A stretch of 64,000 nucleotides of DNA. Origin: Fluviicola chungangensis (GTDB lineage Bacteria > Bacteroidota > Bacteroidia > Flavobacteriales_D > Crocinitomicaceae). A program made the translations under genes and the position numbers. The stretch covers positions 372,001 through 436,000 of the forward strand of contig NZ_VLPL01000004.1 in NCBI RefSeq assembly GCF_007558725.1, given 5' to 3'. This document shows positions 42,644-51,028 of this stretch, piece after piece. Position 1 is the first letter of the stretch. The number at the start of each line of letters is the position of its first letter. The notes beneath the pieces are model-generated. The model had not been told where the DNA came from and searched no databases. It saw only the letters and a list, made by a program, of their open reading frames with translations.

Positions 42644-43405
42644 CTATTCCCCTAAACGCAGGTGTATCCCTGCTGACGAACTGAAAACAGTCTTCCTCAC
42701 ATTGGTAGGCGGTGCACTGTCATAATAGATGTTAAATTCGATCCGCATATCCAACCGTTTGGTAATTGCCTGGCTAATGGAGTACTGACCCGAGAAGCGA
42801 AAATCGGAAAACCGGTCCCAACGCGGCTGATAATACGTCGTTCCCGAAAAACTGAATCCAGATCCTGTCCGAATAAACCAGCTCAGGTAATTGCTCCAGC
42901 GCATATTGTCATGAATGATTCCATCCTCTGTCAATTCCTCGTATTCCCAAAAAGCGGAAGTCCCGGCAAAAAAACGCACATTGTTGGTATCGATAAATTT
43001 CCAGCGTGGTCCGGTACCAATCAAATACCTTACCCGTTGATTCAATAACTGATTGTACTGAACCTGGGTATATGCCTCCCATTTCCAGGGACTGTTTTTG
43101 ATCCGCCTTGCGTAACGAAAATGAGCCATTCCCGAATTCGCATAGGTTGTTTTATTCGACGCCGTATAATTGAGATCTGTGATCAGTAAAAAATGATTTT
43201 TCCGCGTTTTGTACTGAACCCTTGGTCTGAAATTTCCGGAATACAAGATATCCGGCGAGTTTTGGGTAACCGCAAAACCTGCATCCAGCGCGCCGCTCCA
43301 TCCGGAAGTATCTTCATAAATACGCCTGTTTTCGATATTGACAATTTGTGCATGCAACTGCAAAACACCAGAGATCAGGAAACAAAATAAGACAGGAAAT
43401 TTCAT
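42644..43405 (-). CDS. DUF481-like outer-membrane barrel protein
   Basis: 253 residues from the ATG at 43405, which overlaps the stop of the LptF/G-like gene by one base (TAATG) and opens a signal peptide (MKFPVLFCFLISGVLQLHAQ). Residues 22-253 form regular beta-strands (NHFLLITDLNYTAS, NSPWKWEAYTQVQYNQLL, VRYLIGTGPRWKF) ending in a strand SSAGIHLRLGE, the DUF481 layout of a 12-strand barrel. Being translationally coupled to an LPS-export permease suggests an envelope role. Confidence 0.78.
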   Translation of the reverse strand: MKFPVLFCFLISGVLQLHAQIVNIENRRIYEDTSGWSGALDAGFAVTQNSPDILYSGNFRPRVQYKTRKNHFLLITDLNYTASNKTTYANSGMAHFRYARRIKNSPWKWEAYTQVQYNQLLNQRVRYLIGTGPRWKFIDTNNVRFFAGTSAFWEYEELTEDGIIHDNMRWSNYLSWFIRTGSGFSFSGTTYYQPRWDRFSDFRFSGQYSISQAITKRLDMRIEFNIYYDSAPPTNVRKTVFSSSAGIHLRLGE

Positions 43406-44517
43406 TACTTGGGCGCAACACGATACATGAATATGGCCAGAATGCCAAAAATAAAATTCGGGAGCCAAACAGCGGCAACCGGAGGAAAACCAACAGTTGT
43501 TGCTGCTACTGTGGTTACTTTCATTGCAAAAATATAAATGAATACGAACAATAAACCGATTGCAATATTCACACCGATTCCTCCGCGTTTTTTCCTGCTT
43601 GAAACACTTACTCCGATCAGGGTCAGGACGTAAGTAGCAAACGGATAACTCGTCCGCTGGTACAGTTCAATCTCGAACATCGGTGTGTTGGCATTTCCTT
43701 TTTCTTTTTCCTTCTTAATAAAGGTCCTTAATTCATTAAAGGTCATCGCTTCCGCAATATTGTCCCGGATAGCCATATCTTCAATGCGGTAGGGCAAAAC
43801 CGTATCCTTTTCATGCTTCTCAAGCAATGTTATTTTCTGATTGACAACCTGATCCTTAAATGCGATTGTATCGTTATAACTGATTATCCGTTCAAAAACA
43901 TCCACTAAATGCCAGTTTGACGAACCATGAGCCACAGTCGCCGTTCTCGACTTCAGGAAGTGGACCAGGCGGTTGTGATTATCATACTTTTCGATCACAA
44001 AATCATTGATAATATTCTCGTGGGAATTATAACTCGCATAATGCACCAGCTCATTCCCGGGAAATTCCGCATGATAGTTTTCCACCAGCAAACGGTCCCT
44101 GTAAAAGGACTCCTCGAAATCCAGCCGAACACGATTCGCTCTAGGCAAAACAAAATGGTTTAGGATCAATGACATCAGCATCAAAATCGTTGCAGCAATC
44201 ATGTAAGGACGAATAATCCGCGTAAAAGGCCTTCCGCTGTTCAACATCGGAATGATCTCCGCATCCTGGGCCATTTTTGCAGTGAACCAAATCACCGAAA
44301 TAAACACAATCATGGAGGAGAATGTGTTTCCGTAGTATAAGAGAAAATTGAAATAATAATCAAAAACAATGGCCCGAAGCGGTGCCTGGTTATCAATAAA
44401 TTCAGACAAACGCTCTGCAACATCGAACACCATCGCCAAAAGCATGATGACTCCCAACATAAAAAAGAATGTCGAGAGAAACTTCCGAATGATGTATCGA
44501 TCTATAATTTTGAGCAT
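43405..44517 (-). CDS. LptF/LptG family permease
   Basis: 370 residues with six transmembrane helices: three at the N-terminus (MLKIIDRYIIRKFLSTFFFMLGVI...), a periplasmic jellyroll-like region (about 125-270) and three at the C-terminus (TSYPFATYVLTLIGVSVS, VNIAIGLLFVFIYIFA). The RKKRGG loop near 320 is typical. LptF and LptG form the inner-membrane part of the LPS exporter; with one gene alone I cannot say which of the two it is. It starts directly at the tgt stop and overlaps the DUF481 start by one base. Confidence 0.9.
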   Translation of the reverse strand: MLKIIDRYIIRKFLSTFFFMLGVIMLLAMVFDVAERLSEFIDNQAPLRAIVFDYYFNFLLYYGNTFSSMIVFISVIWFTAKMAQDAEIIPMLNSGRPFTRIIRPYMIAATILMLMSLILNHFVLPRANRVRLDFEESFYRDRLLVENYHAEFPGNELVHYASYNSHENIINDFVIEKYDNHNRLVHFLKSRTATVAHGSSNWHLVDVFERIISYNDTIAFKDQVVNQKITLLEKHEKDTVLPYRIEDMAIRDNIAEAMTFNELRTFIKKEKEKGNANTPMFEIELYQRTSYPFATYVLTLIGVSVSSRKKRGGIGVNIAIGLLFVFIYIFAMKVTTVAATTVGFPPVAAVWLPNFIFGILAIFMYRVAPK

Positions 44518-45648
44518 CTAAATCCTTCTTCCCAGTTTTTTTACTTGTTCATCTTTCCAGGTTCTGAAAGTTCCGTCCAGAATTCTTCTGCGGGCTTCCT
44601 TAACCAACGCCAAATAAAAGGCTAAATTGTGAATGGTTGCAATTTGAATCGCCAAATTTTCCTTTGCCTTAATCAAATGATGCAAATATGCCTTGGTGTA
44701 CACCTGATCTACATAAGTCGTGCCATTCGGGTCCAAAGGAGAATAATCCATTCGCCATTTATGGTTTTTGATATTGATCGTTCCTTCAGAGGTAAACAGC
44801 ATTCCGTGCCGTGCATTCCGGGAAGGCATCACACAATCAAACATATCGACTCCCAAAGCGATGGATTCCAAAATATTTACCGGGGTCCCAACTCCCATCA
44901 GGTAACGCGGTTTGTCTGTTGGCAAAATCGAGCACACCAAATCGGTCATACTATACATATCTTCATCCGGTTCACCGACAGATAATCCCCCGATTGCATT
45001 CCCAACAGCGTGTTGCTCGGCAATAAATTCAGCAGATTCTTTTCTCAGGTCAGGATAAACACTTCCCTGAACAATCGGGAATAAAGCCTGGGAATATCCG
45101 TATTTCGGTTCTGTAGAATCCATTTGGGTAATGCAGCGTTTCAGCCAGCGGTGTGTCATATGCATCGAACGCTTGGCGTAATTGTATTCGCAGGGATAAG
45201 GAGTACATTCGTCGAATGCCATGATGATATCCGCACCGATTGTTCGTTGAATGTCTATTGCTCTTTCAGGAGAGAAAAAATGGTAACTTCCATCGTGGTG
45301 TGATTGGAAACGGACTCCTTCTTCTGTGATTTTCCGGCTGGTAGCCAAAGAATACACCTGGTAACCTCCGCTATCGGTCAAAATCGGCCGTTCCCACCCT
45401 ATAAACTGGTGCAGACCTCCGGCTCCTTCAATCACATCCAATCCCGGACGTAAATACAGGTGAAAGGTATTTCCCAAAATAATCTGAGCTTCCACATCGT
45501 CCCGCAATTCCTGTTGATGAACTCCTTTTACGGTTCCTTGCGTTCCCACAGGCATAAATATCGGAGTTTCAATGGTTCCGTGGTCAGTGTGAATAAGTCC
45601 GGCCCTTGCTTTCGAATGCGGGTCGGTATGCTTCAGTTCAAAGTGCAT
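44518..45648 (-). CDS. tgt: tRNA-guanine transglycosylase
   Basis: 376 residues from the ATG at 45648; the open frame begins nine codons earlier but there is no ATG there. Tgt exchanges guanine for preQ1 at tRNA position 34 in queuosine synthesis. Seen: PIFMPVGTQGTVKGV, ILGNTFHLYLRPG, LTDSGGYQVYSL with the catalytic Asp, GGLSVGEP, RYLMGVGTP, DMFDCVMPSRNARHG, and the later HLIKAKE zinc-site region. First gene of the tgt-lptF/G-DUF481 operon (0-bp and 1-bp junctions). Confidence 0.95.
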   Translation of the reverse strand: MHFELKHTDPHSKARAGLIHTDHGTIETPIFMPVGTQGTVKGVHQQELRDDVEAQIILGNTFHLYLRPGLDVIEGAGGLHQFIGWERPILTDSGGYQVYSLATSRKITEEGVRFQSHHDGSYHFFSPERAIDIQRTIGADIIMAFDECTPYPCEYNYAKRSMHMTHRWLKRCITQMDSTEPKYGYSQALFPIVQGSVYPDLRKESAEFIAEQHAVGNAIGGLSVGEPDEDMYSMTDLVCSILPTDKPRYLMGVGTPVNILESIALGVDMFDCVMPSRNARHGMLFTSEGTINIKNHKWRMDYSPLDPNGTTYVDQVYTKAYLHHLIKAKENLAIQIATIHNLAFYLALVKEARRRILDGTFRTWKDEQVKKLGRRI

Positions 45649-45672
45649 AATTGTGTTGAAAAATAAACGCTG

Positions 45673-45680
45673 CAAAGATA
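45673..45680 (-). promoter_or_regulatory. tgt: -7 element TATCTTTG of the tgt operon
   Basis: Exact TAnnTTTG on the minus strand 24 nt before the tgt ATG; forms one arm of an inverted repeat with 45702-45709. Confidence 0.6.
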
Positions 45681-45701
45681 AGGGGATTTCGGAAAGAGCC
45701 C

Positions 45702-45709
45702 CATCTTTG
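45702..45709 (+). promoter_or_regulatory. -7-like element CATCTTTG of the glycosyltransferase gene
   Basis: One mismatch to TAnnTTTG, 20 nt before the ATG at 45730. With CCCC ahead of it, it mirrors the tgt element (CAAAGATAAGGGG on the other side). Confidence 0.5.
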
Positions 45710-45729
45710 TACGCGAAGAAGACACTTTA

Positions 45730-46866
45730 ATGAAAATTATCCCCGAATTACAAGAAACAGGCGTATTTTATATCTTTTGGATTTTTGCCGGACTATTGGC
45801 TGTACAGTTGATTTACTCCGTTCTTTTCTTTGGGAGATTGGCTTTTTGGAAAGGTAAACCCGCTCAGAGCAGCTTGCCTCCGGTATCGATCGTCATTGCC
45901 GCCCGCAATGAATCAGACAATTTATACGAGAACTTACCGAAAATCCTGGAACAGGACTACCCCGCTCCATTTGAAGTGGTTGTTATCAATAACCAGTCGA
46001 TGGATGACTCCAAATACCTGTTGGACGCATTGAGCCGCCAGTACCCGAACCTGGTTGTAATGGAGGTAGAACGAAGCCGCCATTTGACTCCAAGCAAGAA
46101 ATTCCCCCTGACTTTAGGAATAAAAAAAGCCCGCTACGAGCACTTGGTCCTTACGGACGCCGATTGCACGCCGGCCAGCAATTTGTGGCTGCGCAAAATG
46201 GTAGAATGTTTCAGCGATAAAAAACAAATTGTTCTGGGCTATGGACCTTACACCACAAGAAAAGGATTCCTGAATAAGATCATCCGTTTCGATACCGCGA
46301 TGATCGCCATTAATTACTTTTCCATGGCAATCAACAAGGTTCCTTACATGGGAGTAGGGCGAAACATGGCTTACACAAAAACCGTTTTTAAATCAACCAA
46401 CGGATTCAAATCCCACTACTCGCTTATGTCCGGAGACGATGATTTATTTATCCAGGAAGCAGCGAAAAAAAGCAATTATACCATTCAATTGGATCCTGAC
46501 ACCTTCCAATACAGTGAGGCAAAAGAAAACTGGAAATCCTTTGTACTGCAAAAGTCCAGACACTACACCACGTCTCCGCGATACAAGGTTTTCAAGAAAG
46601 TAATGTTAGGAATATATCCAACTACCCTGATTTTGATGGGGATATCTTTTGTTCTTTTGATCTTACAAAGTGGATGGTGGATACATGCTCTTGCCGGGTT
46701 TGGTTTTGTAACAGTGATAAAATGGTGGCTTTTGGGGCTTTGTTTTAAGAAATTAAAATCGCCTGGTTTCATTGCTTTATTGCCGGTTACAGACTTGGTA
46801 TATGTTTTGATCCTTCCATTCTTTTATTATTCAGCATTGCAAAAAAATTCTTCGAAATGGAAGTAG
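45730..46866 (+). CDS. Membrane-anchored family 2 glycosyltransferase
   Basis: 378 residues. A first helix (17-37) precedes the GT-A domain: SIVIAARNESDNLYENLPKILEQDYP, VVINNQSMDDSKYLLDAL, the DADC (LTDADCTPASNLWL) metal site, GVGRNMAYTKTVF and SGDDDLFIQEAA plus QKSRHYTTSPRY, the QxxRW-like end motif. Two or three C-terminal helices follow (from 290). This is the processive/membrane GT2 arrangement used for envelope polysaccharide. The last 10 bp overlap the sigma factor gene. Confidence 0.88.
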   Translation: MKIIPELQETGVFYIFWIFAGLLAVQLIYSVLFFGRLAFWKGKPAQSSLPPVSIVIAARNESDNLYENLPKILEQDYPAPFEVVVINNQSMDDSKYLLDALSRQYPNLVVMEVERSRHLTPSKKFPLTLGIKKARYEHLVLTDADCTPASNLWLRKMVECFSDKKQIVLGYGPYTTRKGFLNKIIRFDTAMIAINYFSMAINKVPYMGVGRNMAYTKTVFKSTNGFKSHYSLMSGDDDLFIQEAAKKSNYTIQLDPDTFQYSEAKENWKSFVLQKSRHYTTSPRYKVFKKVMLGIYPTTLILMGISFVLLILQSGWWIHALAGFGFVTVIKWWLLGLCFKKLKSPGFIALLPVTDLVYVLILPFFYYSALQKNSSKWK

Positions 46867-47465
46867 TTGGAGATCATTTATCGGACAAAGCGCGCGTAGA
46901 CCTGGTTTTGGTAGACCAGGCCCGAAACGGGGATCAGGCAGCTTATGCCCAATTAATGGACCGATACCGTGAATCCATTTATTTCATGATGATGAAAATG
47001 GTACGGAATTCAGACGATGCAGACGATCTGACCATTGAAGCTTTCGGAAAAGCTTTTAGCCGGTTGGACCAATACTCTCCGAGTTTTGCTTTTTCTACCT
47101 GGCTGTTCAAAATTGCATCGAACAATTGCATCGACTTTATCCGCAAGAAACGTATCAAGCTGACCTCCATGGATACCGGGTACACGAATGAAGACGGGGA
47201 ATCAGTTGGCATTGATGCCAGGTCCGACACACGCGATCCGGAAGAGCACATCATTCACAACCAAAAGGTAAAACACATGCGTCAGCTCGTCAGTAAGTTA
47301 AAACCGCGCTATCGTGAACTGATCGAAAAAAGGTATTTCGAAGAATTGAGCTACGAAGAAATTGCAGAGGAATTAAACCTTCCTTTGGGAACCGTAAAAG
47401 CCCAGTTATTCAGGGCTCGTGATTTCCTTGCTCAAATGATGGAACAAACAAAAGATGCCATTTAA
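46857..47465 (+). CDS. RNA polymerase sigma factor, ECF-type
   Basis: 202 residues. Region 2 (ARNGDQAAYAQLMDRYRESIYFMMMKMVRNSDDADDLTIEAFGKAF, then FSTWLFKIASNNCIDFIRKKR) and region 4 (LKPRYRELIEKRYFEELSYEEIAEELNLPLGTVKAQLFRARDFL) are complete with no region 3, so it is a sigma-70 group 4 factor. No anti-sigma gene follows, unlike most ECF loci; a terminator does. The start overlaps the upstream glycosyltransferase gene by 10 bp. Confidence 0.94.
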   Translation: MEVVGDHLSDKARVDLVLVDQARNGDQAAYAQLMDRYRESIYFMMMKMVRNSDDADDLTIEAFGKAFSRLDQYSPSFAFSTWLFKIASNNCIDFIRKKRIKLTSMDTGYTNEDGESVGIDARSDTRDPEEHIIHNQKVKHMRQLVSKLKPRYRELIEKRYFEELSYEEIAEELNLPLGTVKAQLFRARDFLAQMMEQTKDAI

Positions 47466-47498
47466 GGCCATAAATAAACCCCTCAAACTAAGCCTATA

Positions 47499-47532
47499 AA
47501 GAAAAGGGTTCGTTTTTACGAATCCTTTTCTT
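47499..47532 (+). terminator. Terminator after the sigma factor gene
   Basis: AAGAAAAGG.TTCGT and ACGAATCCTTTTCTT arms, 4-nt loop, T-rich sequence behind. Confidence 0.8.
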
Positions 47533-47634
47533 ATTTATTGACATGCAGTTTTTTCAAACAATTGGGAAAACACAAAAATTCTTAATCCCATAATTGTGTA
47601 ACTCCTGATCAAAAACCAATCGATAAATTGAAGT

Positions 47635-48687
47635 ATGTCCATGGCAGAAATTTTCAATTTGGATGCCTTCCCTGAAATGGCTGATTTGGTTTACGTATCG
47701 GTTTCCGATCCGGGAATTTCCCGTGTACGGAAAGGTGAGGATTTTGAATATTATTACAACAATCAGAAACTGGTATCGAAGAAGCAGTTAAAGCGAATTA
47801 AAGAATTGGTCATCCCGCCTGCCTGGGAAAATGTTTGGATTTGCAAAGATGCCAACGGGCATATTCAATGCACCGGACTGGATCTCCGCGGAAGAAAACA
47901 ATACCGGTATCATGCGCTATGGCAGAAATCCAGGAATGAATCGAAATTTGCGCGTTTAATCGATTATGGAAATGCGTTGAAGAAGCTTCGCAAACAAATC
48001 TCCCGCGATCTGAGAAAAAAGACATTATGCGAAGAGAAGGTGATCGCTGTTGTGCTGTCCCTAATGGACGAAACGCATATCCGTGTGGGGAATAACCACT
48101 ATGAAAAAACAAATAACTCTTACGGATTGACTACATTGAAGGATAAGCACGTGGAGATCTCGGGAGAAAAAATGCTCTTCTCTTTTGTCGGGAAAAAAGG
48201 AATTCATCACACCATTTCATTGCGAAACAAACGACTGGCGCGTATCGTCAAACAATGCCGCGATATTCCGGGAAAAGCGCTTTTTCAATACTATGATCAG
48301 GATGGAAATCGCCATACATTGGATTCAGGAAAAGTAAACGCTTATATTCGAAAATATACGGAAGATTCATTTACCACCAAAGATTTACGAACATGGTCGG
48401 CCAGTGTTTGTGCACTGCAGGGATTTTTGAATTCGGATCCAGCGGACAACGAAACGGCTCGCAAGAAAAAAACAGTGGAGGTGCTGGACCTGGTTAGCGA
48501 GCAATTGGGCAACACGCGAACAGTTTGTAAAAAATATTATGTACATCCACAAATTTTAGCTCTTTATGAGAGCAATCAATTGAAAAAGCACATTAAAACA
48601 ATTCCGGCTTCCGACAACTGGCTTGGTTCTGAAGAAAAGCTGTTATTGAGGGTTTTGAAAAAAAACGCCACTCTCAAAGAAACATAG
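47635..48687 (+). CDS. Bacterial DNA topoisomerase IB
   Basis: 350 residues; ATG at 47635 with another ATG two codons later. N-terminal domain (DPGISRVRKGEDFEYYY, ELVIPPAWENVWIC, HIQCTGLDLRGRKQYRYH) and the catalytic domain with Arg in ETHIRVGNNHYEKTNNSYGLTTL, Lys/Arg in KDLRTWSAS and the nucleophile Tyr in CKKYYVHP around residue 300. This is the poxvirus-like bacterial TopIB, which relaxes supercoils through a 3'-phosphotyrosine. The stop codon lies inside a repeat word (AAACATAGGG) also found 20 bp further on. Confidence 0.92.
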   Translation: MSMAEIFNLDAFPEMADLVYVSVSDPGISRVRKGEDFEYYYNNQKLVSKKQLKRIKELVIPPAWENVWICKDANGHIQCTGLDLRGRKQYRYHALWQKSRNESKFARLIDYGNALKKLRKQISRDLRKKTLCEEKVIAVVLSLMDETHIRVGNNHYEKTNNSYGLTTLKDKHVEISGEKMLFSFVGKKGIHHTISLRNKRLARIVKQCRDIPGKALFQYYDQDGNRHTLDSGKVNAYIRKYTEDSFTTKDLRTWSASVCALQGFLNSDPADNETARKKKTVEVLDLVSEQLGNTRTVCKKYYVHPQILALYESNQLKKHIKTIPASDNWLGSEEKLLLRVLKKNATLKET

Positions 48688-48699
48688 GGCCCCAAACAA

Positions 48700-48964
48700 A
48701 AACATAGGGTGCGATGAATCGGAAATTAATCACAATTGGCACCCATACTTAATTTTTACCGCAAATGCGCAAATTTTAGCTCGGCTACCGCACTCGCTTT
48801 TGAATCGTGTAAACACATAGTTTTATGAGTCATTGCAAGACGAAGAGGCGACTGGTAAGCGCCTCCAATATTTGTGCATTTGTGGTAAAATATAACACAG
48901 TTTGTATTATAAAATAGTTTGGGTGCAATAATACGTATACCCCGATGAATCGCACCCTATGTTT
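48700..48964. repeat. 265-bp nested palindromic element
   Basis: Ends are perfect 16-bp inverted repeats AAACATAGGGTGCGAT (48700-48715 and 48949-48964). Inside, 48754-48774 and 48870-48890 pair over 21 bp with two mismatches, and GAGGCG/CGCCTC at 48845-48865 forms a hairpin. The outer arms also share further similarity over about 50 bp. It occupies almost all of the 306-bp space between topoisomerase IB and the acyl-CoA synthetase gene and codes for nothing visible. Confidence 0.8.
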
Positions 48965-48993
48965 TATATATATATTACTATTTAAAAATGAAT

Positions 48994-50769
48994 CTACTCG
49001 TGGTGCTCGTCCTTGTAAATCTCGTCCACCTGTTTTTTATATTTCTCCAGGATTATTTTCCGTTTGAACTTCAGCGTAGGCGTCAATTCTCCCGTTTCCA
49101 CTCCGAATTCATTTGGCAGCAATGCAAATTTCTTAATCTTCTCCCAGCTTCCATAACCTTCATTGATGCGATCCACTTCTTTTTGAATTCGTGCAATCAC
49201 ATCCGGATTTTTGGCGACCTCCTCATTGCTTGTACCGATTTGAATATTCTTGCGGTTTGCCCACTCTTTCACAAACGGGAATGCAGGAACAATCAATGCA
49301 GAAGGAAATTTCTGTCCCTCACCCAAAACCATGATCTGCTCGATGAAGCGGGATTCTTTGAAGGTGTTTTCCATTGCCTGCGGGATAATGTATTTCCCCC
49401 CCGAAGTTTTAAAGATTTCTTTCTTCCGATCAGTAATTTTCAGGAATATTCCATCTTCAAATGTTCCGATGTCTCCAGTGTGAAACCATCCCTGTGAGTC
49501 AATTGCTTCAGCCGTTTTATCAGGCAAATTGTAATATCCCATCATCACATTCGGCCCTTTTACCAAAATCTCCCCGTCTTCTGCAATTTTTACCTTCACC
49601 CCATCAATCAACGGACCAACAGTTCCGATCTTGATTCCTTTTTTCAGACAATTTACAGAAATCACAGGAGATGTTTCCGTTAAACCATATCCTTCCAATA
49701 CGGGAATTCCGGCTGCCAAAAAGATTTGTGCCAAACGGGGTTGCAGCGCAGCAGATCCGGAAGCAATCGCTTTCACTTCTCCCCCCAATGCTTCCTGCCA
49801 TTTCGAGAACACCAGCTTTCTGGCAATTGCCAGTTTTATTCTATACCAAAGCCCCAATTTCCCGGTATGGTATTGTTCTGCTACCGAAATGGCCCAGAAA
49901 AATATTTTTCGCTTGAAACCGGTCAGTGATTCACCGGTCAGCATAATGCGATCAAACACTTTTTCCAATAAACGCGGAACGGCGGTAAACACATGAGGCC
50001 TCACTTCTTTAATGTTCGGACCGATCGTATCCATGGATTCTGCAAAATAAATGGAAGAACCGCAATACATATATAAGTAGTGGAGCATGCGCTCGTAGAC
50101 ATGACAAACCGGTAAAAATGTCAAGACCCGGGATGTTTCATCTGCCGGAATACTGAATTTACAGGAAAGTACATTGGAAAGCAGGTTGTTGTGAGACAAC
50201 ATGACACCTTTTGGGTTCCCGGTTGTTCCGGACGTATAAATAATGGTTGCCAAATCTTCGTTGCGCACATTTGCCTTCAGTTCGGAAATCTTGTTTTGTG
50301 GAATATCCTTACCCATCGTGATCAATTCCTTGTAGTTGGTAAATCCTTCCAATTGATCAAAGGTGAAAATCTTCTCCAGGGAAGCAATCTGGGAAATGAC
50401 ACCTTGTATTTTATTCCCCAATTCCTCTCCGGCTACAAATGCATGACGGATTCCGGCATCATTAAAGATATAGACATAATCATGTTCCGAAATATTCGGA
50501 TAAACAGGAACTACAATTGCTCCTACCTGTTGGATTGCAATATCCAGGATATTCCACTCCACCCGGTTTGGTGAAACCAATGCCACTCGTTCACCAACTG
50601 AAACACCAAGCGCCACAAGTCCCTTGGAAATTTGATTTGTAAGTGCTACAAATTCTTCGGTCGTCATAGGTATCCAAGCGCCATCCACTTTACTCACAAA
50701 CATGGCAGCGTTTGGAAATGTATTCAATTGATAAGCAGGCACGTCAAATAGTCGTCTTACTTCATTCAT
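48994..50769 (-). CDS. Long-chain acyl-CoA synthetase
   Basis: 591 residues from the ATG at 50769 (a TTG 18 codons up overlaps the promoter). AMP-forming adenylation enzyme: P-loop-like IIYTSGTTGNPKGVMLSH, LPVCHVYERM, GYGLTETSPVISVN, WFHTGDIGTFEDGIFLKITDRKKEIFKTSGGKYI and the late catalytic Lys region TLKFKRKIILEKY. The GSAALQPRLAQIF and FFWAI...KIFF segments and length match the FadD15/long-chain group. It activates fatty acids at the membrane for degradation or lipid synthesis. Confidence 0.93.
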   Translation of the reverse strand: MNEVRRLFDVPAYQLNTFPNAAMFVSKVDGAWIPMTTEEFVALTNQISKGLVALGVSVGERVALVSPNRVEWNILDIAIQQVGAIVVPVYPNISEHDYVYIFNDAGIRHAFVAGEELGNKIQGVISQIASLEKIFTFDQLEGFTNYKELITMGKDIPQNKISELKANVRNEDLATIIYTSGTTGNPKGVMLSHNNLLSNVLSCKFSIPADETSRVLTFLPVCHVYERMLHYLYMYCGSSIYFAESMDTIGPNIKEVRPHVFTAVPRLLEKVFDRIMLTGESLTGFKRKIFFWAISVAEQYHTGKLGLWYRIKLAIARKLVFSKWQEALGGEVKAIASGSAALQPRLAQIFLAAGIPVLEGYGLTETSPVISVNCLKKGIKIGTVGPLIDGVKVKIAEDGEILVKGPNVMMGYYNLPDKTAEAIDSQGWFHTGDIGTFEDGIFLKITDRKKEIFKTSGGKYIIPQAMENTFKESRFIEQIMVLGEGQKFPSALIVPAFPFVKEWANRKNIQIGTSNEEVAKNPDVIARIQKEVDRINEGYGSWEKIKKFALLPNEFGVETGELTPTLKFKRKIILEKYKKQVDEIYKDEHHE

Positions 50770-50820
50770 ATCAGTTGTAATAGCACTCACAATATATGTA
50801 TTAAAAATTAAGCAATAGCG

Positions 50821-50828
50821 CAAAAATA
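50821..50828 (-). promoter_or_regulatory. -7 element TATTTTTG of the acyl-CoA synthetase gene
   Basis: Exact TAnnTTTG on the minus strand 51 nt before the ATG at 50769. Confidence 0.5.
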
Positions 50829-51001
50829 TTCATCCAAAACCAGTGTTTGTTTTTTCACAGCACCTTGTTAGGAAACAAGTTCTTACATTTACATTGTGGG
50901 AATATAGTTTCTAACTTCGATCAAGTGCAATTCATGAACTAGTTGGAAAGTTACAAAGAAATAATGACTTGTGTTTGATCGTTTTTGGTTTTTTGGTTTG
51001 T

Positions 51002-51025
51002 AGGGTTCGTTTGCCGGCGAGCCCT
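51002..51025. terminator. Hairpin behind the amidohydrolase operon
   Basis: AGGGTTCG and CGAGCCCT arms, 8-nt loop. The T run lies on the plus-strand side, so on the minus strand, where the operon ends, it is a weaker terminator. Confidence 0.4.
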
Positions 51026-51028
51026 TTT

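Noticed and set aside
48988-49497. 169-codon plus-strand open frame
   Set aside because: Antisense to the acyl-CoA synthetase gene, no motif.
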